Part shown: one piece after another, positions 15,221 through 24,713 of the stretch
How positions within the stretch are numbered: position 1 is the stretch's first letter
How the letters are laid out: each line of letters begins with the position of its first letter
From: Parapedobacter lycopersici_A
Lineage (GTDB): Bacteria; Bacteroidota; Bacteroidia; Sphingobacteriales; Sphingobacteriaceae
Direction of reading: 5' to 3'
Length of the DNA stretch: 64,000 nucleotides
NCBI RefSeq assembly: GCF_040395035.1
Contig: NZ_JBEBRB010000003.1
Span: forward strand, 32,906-96,905
The notes under the pieces: generated by a model
The model's input: only the letters and a program-made list of their open reading frames with translations
Told to the model about the DNA's origin: nothing
Databases searched by the model: none
Translations under genes and position numbers: made by a program

Positions 15221-15249
15221 AAAAAAGGAAGCCATTGGCTTCCTTTTTT
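15221..15249 (+). terminator. Terminator of the thrS-infC-rpmI-rplT operon
   Basis: A perfect 13-base-pair stem: A6GGAAGCC at 15221-15233 pairs with GGCTTCCT6 at 15237-15249, with a loop of three. The T tract is on the right and the A tract on the left, so it can act in both directions, serving also the convergent acetyltransferase gene. Confidence 0.9.
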
Positions 15250-15271
15250 ATTTATGAATCATAATAATACG

Positions 15272-15709
15272 TTAGCTGAGCTGGAAATACATGACACTAT
15301 GTGGCCCGATGCCGTGAATCTCAAATTCTGCAGAGAGAAACTGGAATCCGGCATGCTGATAAAATCCGTAGGCGATTTTACGGGCATTGCACCAAAGGTA
15401 ATCAACCGTTAAGTCGTTGGTCAGGTATGTAATGGTTTGCTGAAGCAATTCCCTACCAAAGCCTTTACCCTGCCATGCCGGATCCGTTGCCATACCCCGT
15501 AGCCGATAGCCGATGCCAGCGTAATCTTCCAGGCTTTCCAGTTGGCAGGAGAGGACAGCGGCAATGACACCGTTCGTCAGAAAATATCCCATGTGAAATG
15601 TGGTGGGCAAATTGTCCGTTTCAAAAAGACAAGCATCGGGTGCCAGTCCGTTTCGAAGTACCTGGCTGCGCAAGGCCAGCGTGTCTTCAGGTTTGATCAG
15701 TTCGATCAT
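15272..15709 (-). CDS. GNAT-family N-acetyltransferase
   Basis: A 145-residue acetyltransferase. The acetyl-CoA-binding signature is visible as RLRGMATDPAWQGKGFGRELLQQ (shortened here to its core, QGKGFGRELL), followed by the motif B region (CNARKIAYGFYQHAGF). Substrate unknown. Its ATG overlaps the stop of the GAPDH gene by four bases, so it is translationally coupled to gap, an arrangement that is not a standard glycolytic operon. It shares a bidirectional terminator with rplT. Confidence 0.85.
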   Translation of the reverse strand: MIELIKPEDTLALRSQVLRNGLAPDACLFETDNLPTTFHMGYFLTNGVIAAVLSCQLESLEDYAGIGYRLRGMATDPAWQGKGFGRELLQQTITYLTNDLTVDYLWCNARKIAYGFYQHAGFQFLSAEFEIHGIGPHSVMYFQLS

Positions 15710-16707
15710 TTCGAGGCGATATTAGCCAAAAGGTCGACCAGCCGGTTGGAATAGCCGTATTCATTATCGTACCAGCCCACTACCTTCACCAGGGTGCCGA
15801 CAATCGACGTCAATTGGGCATCGAATACACATGAATAAGGGTTATTGAGGATATCAACGGAAACAATAGGGTCTTCAGTATACTGCAGTACATTTTTCAG
15901 TGTTCCATTTGCCGCCTGGTGAAATGCTGCATTAATTTCGTTAACTGTCGGTAGGCGTTCCAACGTACAGGTAAAATCAGTCAGCGAGCCATTCAATACA
16001 GGTACTCGGATTCCTGCGCCCCCAAGTCGGCCTTCAAGATGCGGAAATACATTGGTAATGGCCTTAGCTGCTCCCGTCGTCGTGGGAATAATCGAAGCTG
16101 ACGCCGCCCTGGCCCGTCGGAGATCACGGTGCGGTGCATCGTGGAGATTCTGGTCACCGGTCATGCTGTGTACGGTGGTAATATAGCCATTGACAATACC
16201 CCAGTTTTCATCCAATACCTTAACCAATGGCGCTACGTTATTCGTGGTGCATGAGGCATTCGAAAGGATAGGAGTGTGCATATCAATGGTATATTCATTG
16301 ACACCCAGTACCACAGTCGGAATCCCCTTGTCAGGCGAAGGTGCTGAAAGAAGGACCTGTTTGGCACCTGCAGTCAAATGGCGTATGGCCAGTTCCTGCT
16401 TAAGGAATTTGCCGGTCGATTCGACTACGACATCAACACCGAGAGAGTCCCAGGGTAAATTTTCCGGCAGCCGCTCCATATAGGTCGGAATGACATGTCC
16501 GTCGATAATGAGCTTGCCATCCCCGGCCATTACCGTTCCGGGATATGGGCCATGTACCGAATCATATTTGAAAAGATGGGCAAGGGTGACGGTATCTGCG
16601 AGGTCGTTAATGGCCACGACCCGCACACCGGAGATCTTCCGAAGCAGCAGGCTACGTAACGTATGACGGCCAATGCGTCCGAAACCGTTTATTGCAACGT
16701 CTAGCAT
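15706..16707 (-). CDS. gap: Glyceraldehyde-3-phosphate dehydrogenase, type I
   Basis: A 333-residue GAPDH that oxidises glyceraldehyde 3-phosphate with NAD. The dinucleotide fold begins INGFGRIGR and carries NDLADTVT, where the aspartate indicates NAD preference. The catalytic cysteine is in SNASCTTNNVAPL, and the catalytic histidine-containing region and phosphate site follow (HSMTGDQNLHDAPH, then RARAASASIIPTTTGAA). Length is normal. The downstream acetyltransferase overlaps its stop; the upstream thioredoxin-like gene is 27 bases away and may share the transcript. Confidence 0.93.
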   Translation of the reverse strand: MLDVAINGFGRIGRHTLRSLLLRKISGVRVVAINDLADTVTLAHLFKYDSVHGPYPGTVMAGDGKLIIDGHVIPTYMERLPENLPWDSLGVDVVVESTGKFLKQELAIRHLTAGAKQVLLSAPSPDKGIPTVVLGVNEYTIDMHTPILSNASCTTNNVAPLVKVLDENWGIVNGYITTVHSMTGDQNLHDAPHRDLRRARAASASIIPTTTGAAKAITNVFPHLEGRLGGAGIRVPVLNGSLTDFTCTLERLPTVNEINAAFHQAANGTLKNVLQYTEDPIVSVDILNNPYSCVFDAQLTSIVGTLVKVVGWYDNEYGYSNRLVDLLANIASK

Positions 16708-16734
16708 CTGATATGTTGACTGGGATGGATTTGA

Positions 16735-17337
16735 CTATTGTTTGATGGCCGTAATGATTTCATCAATCGCCCGATCGCCGCTCCAATGCTCTTTTAACTG
16801 TCCGTCTGCTCCGTAAACGTAAGTTGCCGGATACTGTGAAGGAATGTGAAATTTATTGATGAAATCGGCATCGCGGTCGTACAACACCGTAATATTTGGT
16901 TTGTCTACCAGTGGTTTGGCGAACGTTTCCAGAAAACTACTCATTAATGCAGGATCATTCATGGAGACGAAGTAGAGGTTGCTGTTTTTCAGCTGGTCGT
17001 AGTGCTGACCGAGATCCCTTGCTTCATGTTGGCAATGGCTGCAGCTGGGATCAAACAGGATAAACGTGATGTTGCCGTTTTTAGCCAGGTCCTCTTTATT
17101 GAAGCGGATGCCATTTTTGAGAATGTAAAAGGTGAAATCGGGAATTGCCTTTGCTGGTTCGGCTGATACGGGTGCTGAGGGAGCAGCCTGTTGTGTTTCC
17201 TGTGGAGCTGCTGTTTCTGTTGCCGTAGTTTCAGCTGTACTATTGGCTTGTTGTTCCGTGCTGTTATTGCAGGATAAAGTAAAACAAAGCGCTACTAATC
17301 CCAATGTGCCGATTGTGTATTTATGTCTAATGCTCAT
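16735..17337 (-). CDS. Thioredoxin-like (TlpA/ResA type) lipoprotein
   Basis: A 200-residue protein with a lipoprotein signal (LVALCFTLSC, C23), a threonine/alanine/glutamine-rich linker (about 24-65) and a thioredoxin fold. The active site is DPSCSHCQHE (CxxC), with the cis-proline region PSQYPATYVYG. It is probably anchored in the periplasm and could reduce or oxidise thiols of exported proteins; the direction cannot be told from sequence. It lies 27 bases upstream of gap in the same direction. Confidence 0.85.
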   Translation of the reverse strand: MSIRHKYTIGTLGLVALCFTLSCNNSTEQQANSTAETTATETAAPQETQQAAPSAPVSAEPAKAIPDFTFYILKNGIRFNKEDLAKNGNITFILFDPSCSHCQHEARDLGQHYDQLKNSNLYFVSMNDPALMSSFLETFAKPLVDKPNITVLYDRDADFINKFHIPSQYPATYVYGADGQLKEHWSGDRAIDEIITAIKQ

Positions 17338-17422
17338 GTTTGAAGAATAAAGAATTTTTATGCCAAAGCTATATAAAAAACGCCATAGTAAGAACGTGTA
17401 ATGAGGATATGACAGAAGATCG

Positions 17423-18694
17423 TTATCCCGCTCCCTGTTTTTTTACCAGCAGCTGGCAGGTATAACTGTCCTTGAGTTCCATAATGATCTCCTTTTCCAC
17501 CAATACCCGTGCGATGGTCTGGTTATTATAATGACGTATAGTAATCAGCTCCAGCCCGCGTTGTTCCTGTACCGCATAACGTTCCTGCAGATCACAGAGC
17601 AGTTTATTGATATTATCACCGGTATCGTCCACACTGACAGAAAAGCTGACCGCGCTGTTGTGCATCATATTGACTTTGATCCGGTAACGGTGAAAACGGT
17701 TAAAAATATCGCTAAGGTTATCTTCAACAATAAAGGAAAAATCCTTCGGGAGAATGGAAATCAATACCTGATTTATCTTGAAAATAAAGGAGGGGATGGG
17801 GAGAGCCTCCTTGGTGGTACGGATTTGCGTTCCACCATTTTCAGTATCGATAAAAGATTTGACATATAGCGCAATATCCTTGTTCTGAAGCGGTTTGATA
17901 GTCTTCGGATGAATGATATTCGCGCCATAATAAGCCAGTTCAATTGCATCCAGGTACGATAACTCGGGTATTAGCTGCGTTTCGTCAAACCATTTTGGAT
18001 CGGCATTGAGGACACCCGGTACATCTTTCCAGATGGTAATATCGTCCGCAGGCAAACAGGCTGCGAAAATTGCAGCCGAATAATCGGATCCATCGCGACC
18101 CAATGTAGTGGTAAAATTTTCAGACGTAGAGCCGATAAAGCCCTGGGTAACGACCATTTCCTGTGTCAATATAGCCGGAATATCCTGCTGTACACGGCCC
18201 TCGGTAATTTCCCAGTTTACCCGCGCTTCTCGGTGAGTGTTGTCGGTAATAATATAGCTCCTTGCATCAAGCCATCGGTTTTTCAATCCACGTGCGTTTA
18301 AATGATGGCTTACAATTGTTGAAGAAAGTAATTCTCCGACGGCGACGATCTGATCATATAAATAGTCGTAACCATCCATTGGTGGCTCTTCCAGAACCCA
18401 TTCGATTTCCACAAATAAATTAGCAACCTGGTTATACACTGGATGATTCTCATCGGGAAACAGTGCTGTTAAAATAGCATTGTGATAAGTTTTCAATTGT
18501 TGCAGCAACACCGCACAGTCTTCTTTTTGCTGAAAATAACATTGCGTCAACTCTTCCAGCAGATCGGTGGTTTTGCCCATCGCCGATACGACAATCAGCA
18601 GGTTTTTATCCGCATAGCTGGTTAGGATATTGCCCAGATTGATGACACCGCTGGCGTCTTTTACAGAGGCGCCACCGAATTTAAATACATGCAT
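17423..18694 (-). CDS. lysC: Aspartate kinase (monofunctional)
   Basis: A 423-residue aspartokinase, which phosphorylates aspartate as the first step to lysine, threonine and methionine. The N-terminal KFGGASVKD motif and TLGRDGSDYSAA region mark the amino acid kinase domain; the final 150 residues hold ACT-type regulatory sequence (NSAVSFSVSVDD). There is no homoserine dehydrogenase fusion. It begins 7 bases after the DUF3298 lipoprotein gene, so the two are probably co-transcribed, although no functional link is obvious. Confidence 0.92.
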   Translation of the reverse strand: MHVFKFGGASVKDASGVINLGNILTSYADKNLLIVVSAMGKTTDLLEELTQCYFQQKEDCAVLLQQLKTYHNAILTALFPDENHPVYNQVANLFVEIEWVLEEPPMDGYDYLYDQIVAVGELLSSTIVSHHLNARGLKNRWLDARSYIITDNTHREARVNWEITEGRVQQDIPAILTQEMVVTQGFIGSTSENFTTTLGRDGSDYSAAIFAACLPADDITIWKDVPGVLNADPKWFDETQLIPELSYLDAIELAYYGANIIHPKTIKPLQNKDIALYVKSFIDTENGGTQIRTTKEALPIPSFIFKINQVLISILPKDFSFIVEDNLSDIFNRFHRYRIKVNMMHNSAVSFSVSVDDTGDNINKLLCDLQERYAVQEQRGLELITIRHYNNQTIARVLVEKEIIMELKDSYTCQLLVKKQGAG

Positions 18695-18701
18695 ATGGTA
18701 A

Positions 18702-19526
18702 TTAAGGGGTTTTTACTGTAGCGATTTCATTGACGATCCGTCTGGCACGGTCGGTCAAAAGCCGGTCAATATCCGTATAAGGAACACGTAATTCCGTTTG
18801 CCCGTCTACATAAGGTTTAATTTCATAAATGTTGTACAAAAACAGCAGGCTATCCTGTTCAAATGCAAAATTCGCAGGGATGCTGAACCGACCATCGTCA
18901 AAAAAATAATGGTCCTCCAACGATTGGTCTACTGTGAGACTTTCCTGTTGGCGGAAATAACGCTCGGCAACAGCTGTCAACTCATTCTGATAAGCTGTAT
19001 CTACGACATCACTAAGTGTAAATGGCTGTCCATCAGTAAGGTCATAATGCCCGAACACCGTAGCGTAGTTGCCATGGGCACCGCCTGTATAGGAATACGC
19101 GTCGATTGTAAGTCCCAGGTAGGAGGGGGTGATACGATATACTTTCGCATGCGATTCAGATACCCAGACCCGGGGAAATGGATCGGTTTCCATAAAGCGG
19201 TCAAAATCGGAGATAAACTGGTCGGCTGCTTTTTCCACGGAAGCCGTGTCACTGCCCAGCAACGCTTCCCGTACAAACAAATTGACGGTCGAATCGGCAA
19301 AGACCGGATAAGAAACAGAAAAAAACGTAGTGTCGGTTGTTTCGCTGGTTTTTACCAGGTGATCGCTAAAGCGGGTATAATCGGTGTACTGGTAGGTAAG
19401 GGTGTCTGTAGCCACCCGTTTATTGTCCGATGCCCGACCGTCGCCGCTGTTTGGCTGGCAACCGGAGAGTATTGTTAAACAAAATAAAAGAAGCCAGGTC
19501 CCGGTATTGTTTATGTTTTTTTTCAT
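18702..19526 (-). CDS. DUF3298/RsiV-like exported lipoprotein
   Basis: A 274-residue lipoprotein (signal ending LTILSGC, C23). The middle and C-terminal parts contain the DUF4163/DUF3298 arrangement: a first beta-rich segment and then YSYTGGAHGNYATVFGHYDL, the family's GGAH signature, and FTLSDVVD. The family is related to the extracellular domain of the anti-sigma factor RsiV, but here there is no cytoplasmic or transmembrane anti-sigma part, so it probably binds a ligand at the outer surface of the cell envelope. Role unknown. Confidence 0.82.
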   Translation of the reverse strand: MKKNINNTGTWLLLFCLTILSGCQPNSGDGRASDNKRVATDTLTYQYTDYTRFSDHLVKTSETTDTTFFSVSYPVFADSTVNLFVREALLGSDTASVEKAADQFISDFDRFMETDPFPRVWVSESHAKVYRITPSYLGLTIDAYSYTGGAHGNYATVFGHYDLTDGQPFTLSDVVDTAYQNELTAVAERYFRQQESLTVDQSLEDHYFFDDGRFSIPANFAFEQDSLLFLYNIYEIKPYVDGQTELRVPYTDIDRLLTDRARRIVNEIATVKTP

Positions 19527-19538
19527 GATTACCTGTTT

Positions 19539-19988
19539 TTATGCATTGATTGATGCATTTAACCATTCTGAATCAAAAGCTGCACCATATTTTTGATAGA
19601 ATTTAATCGCGGGTTCATTCCATTCGAGCACCTGCCAAACCATACCGGTATATTGACGTTCCTTGCATAGTTCCAGGGTGCGTTCAAAAAGCTGCCTGCC
19701 AATACCACTTCCGCGTCTATTTTCCGTAACGATGATATCTTCGAGATACAGCCGACGGCCTTTCCATGTCGAATACCGGATGTAAAAGAGCGACATACCC
19801 ACCAATTGGTTATCTTCTTCCGCTACAAAAGCCTCCCAAACCGGCTGATCGCCGAACCCGGCATCCACAAATTCAGCCATGCTTACCGTTACTTCATCCG
19901 GTGCTTTTTCATAAACAGCCAGCTCCCGGATCAGACCCAGCATCTGCGGGCAGTCGGTAGCCGTTGCTTTGCGGATAATTGTTTTCAT
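19539..19988 (-). CDS. GNAT-family acetyltransferase (diamine acetyltransferase-like)
   Basis: A 149-residue acetyltransferase resembling spermidine/spermine N-acetyltransferases: opening IIRKATATDCPQMLGLIREL, the FYIRYSTWKGRRLYLEDI segment, the acetyl-CoA loop RRGSGIGRQLF and the VLEWNEPAIKFYQKYGA end. Polyamine or thialysine substrates are plausible but not proven. It is 12 bases upstream of the DUF3298 gene on the same strand, which would make a three-gene unit with lysC. Confidence 0.85.
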   Translation of the reverse strand: MKTIIRKATATDCPQMLGLIRELAVYEKAPDEVTVSMAEFVDAGFGDQPVWEAFVAEEDNQLVGMSLFYIRYSTWKGRRLYLEDIIVTENRRGSGIGRQLFERTLELCKERQYTGMVWQVLEWNEPAIKFYQKYGAAFDSEWLNASINA

Positions 19989-20084
19989 TTTGTTTATGTT
20001 CCGTGACCGGATTCCCTAACCTGCACTGCAGTCAGTCGTTGTGCCCTTCCGGGGTTCACTGGCTGCAGAATACCGATCGCTGTT

Positions 20085-20750
20085 TCAACGCCCGCCAAAT
20101 AGCGTGCTTCCAAGCCGTACCATGGTGCTGCCCTGCTCGATGGCTATTTTATAATCGGCGGACATGCCCATGGATAGGGTGTCAAAATAGGAGGCATCCC
20201 TGAAAAAACTCTGCTTGATGCCGTCAAATAATGTCTTCAACTCATAAAATTCCGCTTTGACCACCTTTTCGTTGGGTGTGTTTGTTGCTATTCCCATCAA
20301 TCCGGTAATGCGGATATTTTTCAATCCGGCCAATTCCTCTGAACGCAGTAACTCAATCAGTTCGGCATGGTCGAGCCCGAATTTGGTGTCTTCTTCCGCA
20401 ATATATACTTGCAACAGACAGTCAATGACACGCTTGTGCTTTCCGGCTTGTTTGTCTATTTCCTTCAAGAGCTTGAGGCTATCCACTGCATGAATAAGGG
20501 AAATAAAAGAAGCAATGTATTTGACCTTATTACTTTGTAGGTGACCGATCAGATGCCACTCGATATCTTTGGGTAAAGCCTCCTGTTTTTGAACCAATTC
20601 CTGAACGATATTTTCGCCGAAAGCACGTTGACCTGCCCCGTACGCTTCCAGAATAGCGTCCAGCGGTTTAGTTTTGGAAACGGCAATCAATTTAACCCCC
20701 AGGCGGTTGAGTTCTTCCTGTGCAACTTCAATATTTTTTGCAATGTTCAT
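20085..20750 (-). CDS. YggS/PLPBP-family pyridoxal phosphate homeostasis protein
   Basis: A 221-residue single-domain fold-type III PLP protein. The cofactor lysine is in LIAVSKTKP, followed by the family motifs FGENIVQEL, WHLIGHLQSNK and LSMGMSADYKIAIEQGSTMVRLG. The family carries PLP without a known catalytic reaction and keeps vitamin B6 and amino acid pools balanced. ATG at 20750 is used because the alternative start overlaps the -7 box at 20766-20773. Confidence 0.92.
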   Translation of the reverse strand: MNIAKNIEVAQEELNRLGVKLIAVSKTKPLDAILEAYGAGQRAFGENIVQELVQKQEALPKDIEWHLIGHLQSNKVKYIASFISLIHAVDSLKLLKEIDKQAGKHKRVIDCLLQVYIAEEDTKFGLDHAELIELLRSEELAGLKNIRITGLMGIATNTPNEKVVKAEFYELKTLFDGIKQSFFRDASYFDTLSMGMSADYKIAIEQGSTMVRLGSTLFGGR

Positions 20751-20765
20751 TTCGATAATGCGATA

Positions 20766-20773
20766 CAAAAGTA
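20766..20773 (-). promoter_or_regulatory. -7 element of the yggS-family gene
   Basis: TACTTTTG on the minus strand matches TAnnTTTG. The transcript would start near 20760, about 10 bases before the ATG. Confidence 0.55.
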
Positions 20774-20861
20774 ATGCTTCGGGCCATTAAATTCGGCCTC
20801 ATTTTTGTGTTTTTTGTCCTGTTAAACTTGATCTGCTAACTACAGAAGAGCTATTGATAAA

Positions 20862-20892
20862 TTGCGTAAGAACGGCAATTTATCTAATTTTG
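20862..20892 (+). promoter_or_regulatory. Promoter of the DUF4296-mutS2 unit
   Basis: TTG (20862-20864) and TAATTTTG (20885-20892) are 20 bases apart and match the Bacteroidota consensus. The leader to the ATG at 20956 is about 57 bases. Confidence 0.6.
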
Positions 20893-20955
20893 CACAAAAC
20901 TACAAAACCTGTCTTGATCTATCAACAGATAAGCGGCGGGTCAAAATTGAATAGC

Positions 20956-21609
20956 ATGCGATTTCCACTGGTTGGACTGATGTTTATTTTGCTGGTCTCA
21001 TGTGGCGAGAAAATTCCTGCGGGTATTATCTCCGAAAAGCAGATGCCGGATGTATTGTTTGATGTACATCTGGCCGATGGACAGCTGGCCGCCATACCAA
21101 TTGATTCCGCACGGCTATATCTGGATAGTTATTATGCCGCTATTTTTAATCGATACGGAATTGATTCTACAATATTTGCAAACAGCATTTCCTACTATTC
21201 CCACAGACCCCGGGTCATGAATGAATTTTACAGCGTAGTAGAGAAACGGCTCGATGCCCTGAATGCGGCGGCACAACAGGTTCAGGATGCATCATACCAA
21301 TCGCGTCGGATGACCGATTCTGTCCAACGCGTACAGCGACTGAATCAGCAAAACCGTGCCGTTCGCGACTCATTGGATTATATACGAAAAAAAGACCTGC
21401 TTTTCCTCCACGGTACAGATACTGTTTATAATCAGCCCGTGCCAGTGACGTACATCGGATTAAAGGACAGGCTTTGGGAGCAGTTGGGCTTTCATCATAT
21501 CAGGGTAACAAAAGAAGCCGATGACGTGACAGTCGTTGCCGGCGAGCAGCTGGAGTCTGTCAAACCCGATACGCCACGGACCATTCGTCCGCTCTCCATA
21601 ACGAAATAA
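20956..21609 (+). CDS. DUF4296 lipoprotein
   Basis: A 217-residue lipoprotein (MRFPLVGLMFILLVSC, C16) with an N-terminal DUF4296 domain (ISEKQMPDVLFDVHLADGQL) and a glutamine/arginine-rich, probably helical middle (QRVQRLNQQNRAVRD). DUF4296 proteins are specific to Bacteroidota and have no known function. The start at 20956 follows from the lipoprotein signal and from the promoter at 20862-20892. mutS2 follows after 9 bases, so the two are co-transcribed. Confidence 0.83.
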   Translation: MRFPLVGLMFILLVSCGEKIPAGIISEKQMPDVLFDVHLADGQLAAIPIDSARLYLDSYYAAIFNRYGIDSTIFANSISYYSHRPRVMNEFYSVVEKRLDALNAAAQQVQDASYQSRRMTDSVQRVQRLNQQNRAVRDSLDYIRKKDLLFLHGTDTVYNQPVPVTYIGLKDRLWEQLGFHHIRVTKEADDVTVVAGEQLESVKPDTPRTIRPLSITK

Positions 21610-21618
21610 AGCAACATA

Positions 21619-23991
21619 ATGATTTACCCCGATAACGCTGCAGAAAAACTTGGTTTTACCGCTATTAAATCGCTGATTAAAGCGAAATGCCTGAGCGAAG
21701 CGGGCGGCGCGTTGGTGGAGCGGATACAGCCGCAGACACGCTTCGATCAGATCAACAGATTTTTAAGGCAGGCGCATGAATTCAAAGAGTTGCTGACGAA
21801 CGACACGCCTTTGCCGGTAGACCACCTATATCCCATCCGGCCACTGGCCGAGAAGGCCAGGGTGGTAGGTACTTTTCTCCTGGAAGCCGAATTTGCAAAC
21901 CTGCTGCTTTCGCTTAAGACCGTATTTGCAGTCATCCGGTACTTTAACGAACGCGGTGGCCAATACCCTAACCTGGAGGCCCTTTTTCAACACCTGCCCG
22001 TTGAAGAGGCCCTCGTTACGTCGATTGAACGCGTAATTGACCCGAAAGGAAAGATCAGGGACAACGCATCACCGCTTTTGGCAGAAATTGTGACAAGCAT
22101 TACCAAAGCAGAACAGGAAGCACGAAAACGCCTGGATCAGGTTTTTAAATCGGCGCAGCAGCAGGGGTGGACTGCAGACGGAAACCTCACCGTGCGCGAC
22201 GGGCGGTTATGTATCCCGGTGCTTGCGGAAAATAAACGCAGGATCAAGGGGTGGATACACGATGAGTCGGCTACTGGACAGACCGCCTATATCGAACCGG
22301 AAGAGGTATTTCACCTGAATAACCGGGTCCGCGACCTGGAATTTGACCGACGGCGCGAAATCATGCGTATACTGATTGCACTGACCGACGAAATACGTCC
22401 CCATATTCCGCTGTTATTGGATTATCACGACCTGCTGAGCAGGGTTGATTTTGTGCGTGCTAAGGCATTGTTCGCTATTGATATTGGAGGACAGCTTCCC
22501 CAGCTGGTAAACGAAGCGCGGCTTTCCCTGATTAATGCCCGGCATCCCTTGCTGTTATTGAATTTCAAGCACACCGGACAACAAGTGGTGCCGCTGAATG
22601 TCCATCTGGATAATGAGCAGCGGATTATTGTGGTGTCCGGCCCTAATGCCGGTGGTAAGTCGGTATGCATGAAGACAATTGGCCTGCTGCAGTTGATGAC
22701 ACAGGCCGGATTGCTGATCCCTGCCGACCCCGATTCGAAAATGGGTATCTTCCGTCAGGTATTTGCGGATATTGGTGACGACCAGTCCATTGAAAGTGAT
22801 CTGAGTACTTACAGTGCACACCTGTCGAAAATGAAATATTTTTCCGAGCGTGCCGATTCAAAGACATTGATATTGATTGACGAATTCGGGACGGGTACCG
22901 ACCCACTGTTTGGTGGGCCGATTGCTGAGGCCGTATTGGAGGTGCTGAACCGGAAGCAGGCACGTGGAATCATCACTACCCACTACTCGAACCTTAAAGT
23001 GTATGCGAGTAACACAGCCGGCTTGGAGAATGCGTCTATGCTGTTTGACAATTTGGCTATGCAGCCACTTTACATCCTGCAAACCGGAAAACCCGGCAGC
23101 TCCTATGCATTTGAAATTGCACAGAAAATCGGGCTAAGTAAAGAAATCCTACATGCGGCCAAACAGCGGATCGGTGCACACCAAAAACGGGTGGACTCAC
23201 TGCTGGTGGATCTCGAACGCGATAAGAAAGAAGTGCAGGAAGTGAAAATTTCACTCGCGGAGAAACAACGGCAATTAACCCGGATGCAGGAGGAAAACGA
23301 ACAATTGCAGACCTATTTGGAGGAAAATAAAAAGTCGATTCTCAGGCAGGCGCGGGAAGAGGCCGGGAATATACTGAAAGATGCCAACAGACTTGTTGAA
23401 AATACCATTGCGGAAATAAAGAAAAACCAGGCAGACAAAACTGCGACCAGCGCGCTCCGCAAGCAGCTTGATGCCACACGGGAGGCACATGCGGCAGCAA
23501 CGGTAAAGCCGGCGGCTGCCGCCCAGTCTGCTACGGACGCCGAGGTCCGTGTTGGCGACTGGGTGAAAATATTGGATACCGGGAGTGAGGCACAGGTAAT
23601 CAGTGTGGCCAAAAACAACCTGGTGCTGGCGATGGGTGAATTGCGGACGGTACAAAAACGTAATAAAGTAGTGCCTATTGCCAAAAAAGCAAAATCAACC
23701 GCTTCGCGTTCATCGCACTATGCTGCGATGACGGATGATGTAGCGGAGTTTCTCCACGAGGTGGATGTACGGGGTATGCGTACGGAATCTGCACTGTACG
23801 AGATTGAAAAGCAGCTGGACCGGGCTGTGATGATGGGTTTTCCTACCCTCAAAATCATCCATGGAAAAGGCAACGGTATTTTGCGTAAATTTATCCGGGA
23901 TTACCTTCAAAAATATGGAGAAGTCAAGCGACTGGAAGACGAACACCCGGACCGGGGCGGCACCGGAATTACATATGCTTATCTTGATTAG
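21619..23991 (+). CDS. mutS2: Endonuclease MutS2 with Smr domain
   Basis: A 790-residue MutS2. The MutS-type ATPase is clear: Walker A SGPNAGGKSVCMKT, Walker B LILIDEFGTGTDP and the HYSNLKVYA switch region. A coiled coil (about 510-620) follows, and the protein ends in an Smr nuclease domain (DVRGMRTESALYEIEKQLD, then IHGKGNGILRKF). There is no mismatch-recognition domain. MutS2 proteins suppress homologous recombination or rescue collided ribosomes, depending on species. Co-transcribed with the DUF4296 gene. Confidence 0.94.
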   Translation: MIYPDNAAEKLGFTAIKSLIKAKCLSEAGGALVERIQPQTRFDQINRFLRQAHEFKELLTNDTPLPVDHLYPIRPLAEKARVVGTFLLEAEFANLLLSLKTVFAVIRYFNERGGQYPNLEALFQHLPVEEALVTSIERVIDPKGKIRDNASPLLAEIVTSITKAEQEARKRLDQVFKSAQQQGWTADGNLTVRDGRLCIPVLAENKRRIKGWIHDESATGQTAYIEPEEVFHLNNRVRDLEFDRRREIMRILIALTDEIRPHIPLLLDYHDLLSRVDFVRAKALFAIDIGGQLPQLVNEARLSLINARHPLLLLNFKHTGQQVVPLNVHLDNEQRIIVVSGPNAGGKSVCMKTIGLLQLMTQAGLLIPADPDSKMGIFRQVFADIGDDQSIESDLSTYSAHLSKMKYFSERADSKTLILIDEFGTGTDPLFGGPIAEAVLEVLNRKQARGIITTHYSNLKVYASNTAGLENASMLFDNLAMQPLYILQTGKPGSSYAFEIAQKIGLSKEILHAAKQRIGAHQKRVDSLLVDLERDKKEVQEVKISLAEKQRQLTRMQEENEQLQTYLEENKKSILRQAREEAGNILKDANRLVENTIAEIKKNQADKTATSALRKQLDATREAHAAATVKPAAAAQSATDAEVRVGDWVKILDTGSEAQVISVAKNNLVLAMGELRTVQKRNKVVPIAKKAKSTASRSSHYAAMTDDVAEFLHEVDVRGMRTESALYEIEKQLDRAVMMGFPTLKIIHGKGNGILRKFIRDYLQKYGEVKRLEDEHPDRGGTGITYAYLD

Positions 23992-24066
23992 TGATCCGTA
24001 AAATGGGTGGACCGGTATATTCACCACTTACCATACACCACAAATTACCATCCAATACAAATAAAA

Positions 24067-24711
24067 ATGGAATTTTTCCCAGAAGACAACGATCTGATAT
24101 CCATAGGTATATCCATATTGTCAGGAAGCCTTGTAGGCATTGAACGCGAATACAGAAATAAATCCGCTGGTTTCCGTACCATTGTTCTCATCTGCCTTGG
24201 GGCTACCGTGTTTACCATCGTGTCGCGCTTCGGGGTAGGCAGCGATGACCGAATTGCCGCCAATATCATCACCGGTATCGGCTTCATCGGTGCCGGTGTA
24301 ATCTTTAAGGATAAATTTTCGGTGATGGGGCTCACGACCGCCGCGGTTATCTGGATTGTTGCCGGAATTGGGATGGCTGCGGGAACGGGGTACTACGGCC
24401 TGTCACTGGCAATTGCAGTCATTACGGTGATCGTCTTGTCTGTTCTTAACAAAGTAGAGAGTGCCATGGAACGGCTGTTCCTTACGCGTACCATATTTGT
24501 GGTTTTTCAAAGCACCGACATCGGCCACCTGGAAGAATTGAAACAGGTAATGGATAACCACGGTATTAATTATAGTCGAAAAACCGTGAGTAAGCGTTCC
24601 CGGAAACTATCTGTTGTCTTTGAGTTGTCGGCCGACCGCAAGAGCCTGCAGCAATTTAACAATGAAATGATGACATTGACTTATATTGATGAATTTTATT
24701 ATAATGCATAA
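24067..24711 (+). CDS. MgtC/SapB-family membrane protein
   Basis: A 214-residue protein: four or five hydrophobic helices (about 10-135) with the family sequences GSLVGIEREYRNKSAGFRT and GIGFIGAGVIF, followed by a soluble C-terminal ACT-like domain. MgtC proteins restrain the F-type ATP synthase and help in magnesium limitation in some pathogens; in Bacteroidota the role is unknown. ATG at 24067 is chosen because upstream codons are not membrane-like. It begins 75 bases after mutS2. Confidence 0.87.
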   Translation: MEFFPEDNDLISIGISILSGSLVGIEREYRNKSAGFRTIVLICLGATVFTIVSRFGVGSDDRIAANIITGIGFIGAGVIFKDKFSVMGLTTAAVIWIVAGIGMAAGTGYYGLSLAIAVITVIVLSVLNKVESAMERLFLTRTIFVVFQSTDIGHLEELKQVMDNHGINYSRKTVSKRSRKLSVVFELSADRKSLQQFNNEMMTLTYIDEFYYNA

Positions 24712-24713
24712 AA

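Noticed and set aside
18798..19478. 226-residue open frame on the plus strand
   Set aside because: It is antisense to the DUF3298 lipoprotein gene, whose signal peptide, GGAH motif and neighbours support the minus strand.
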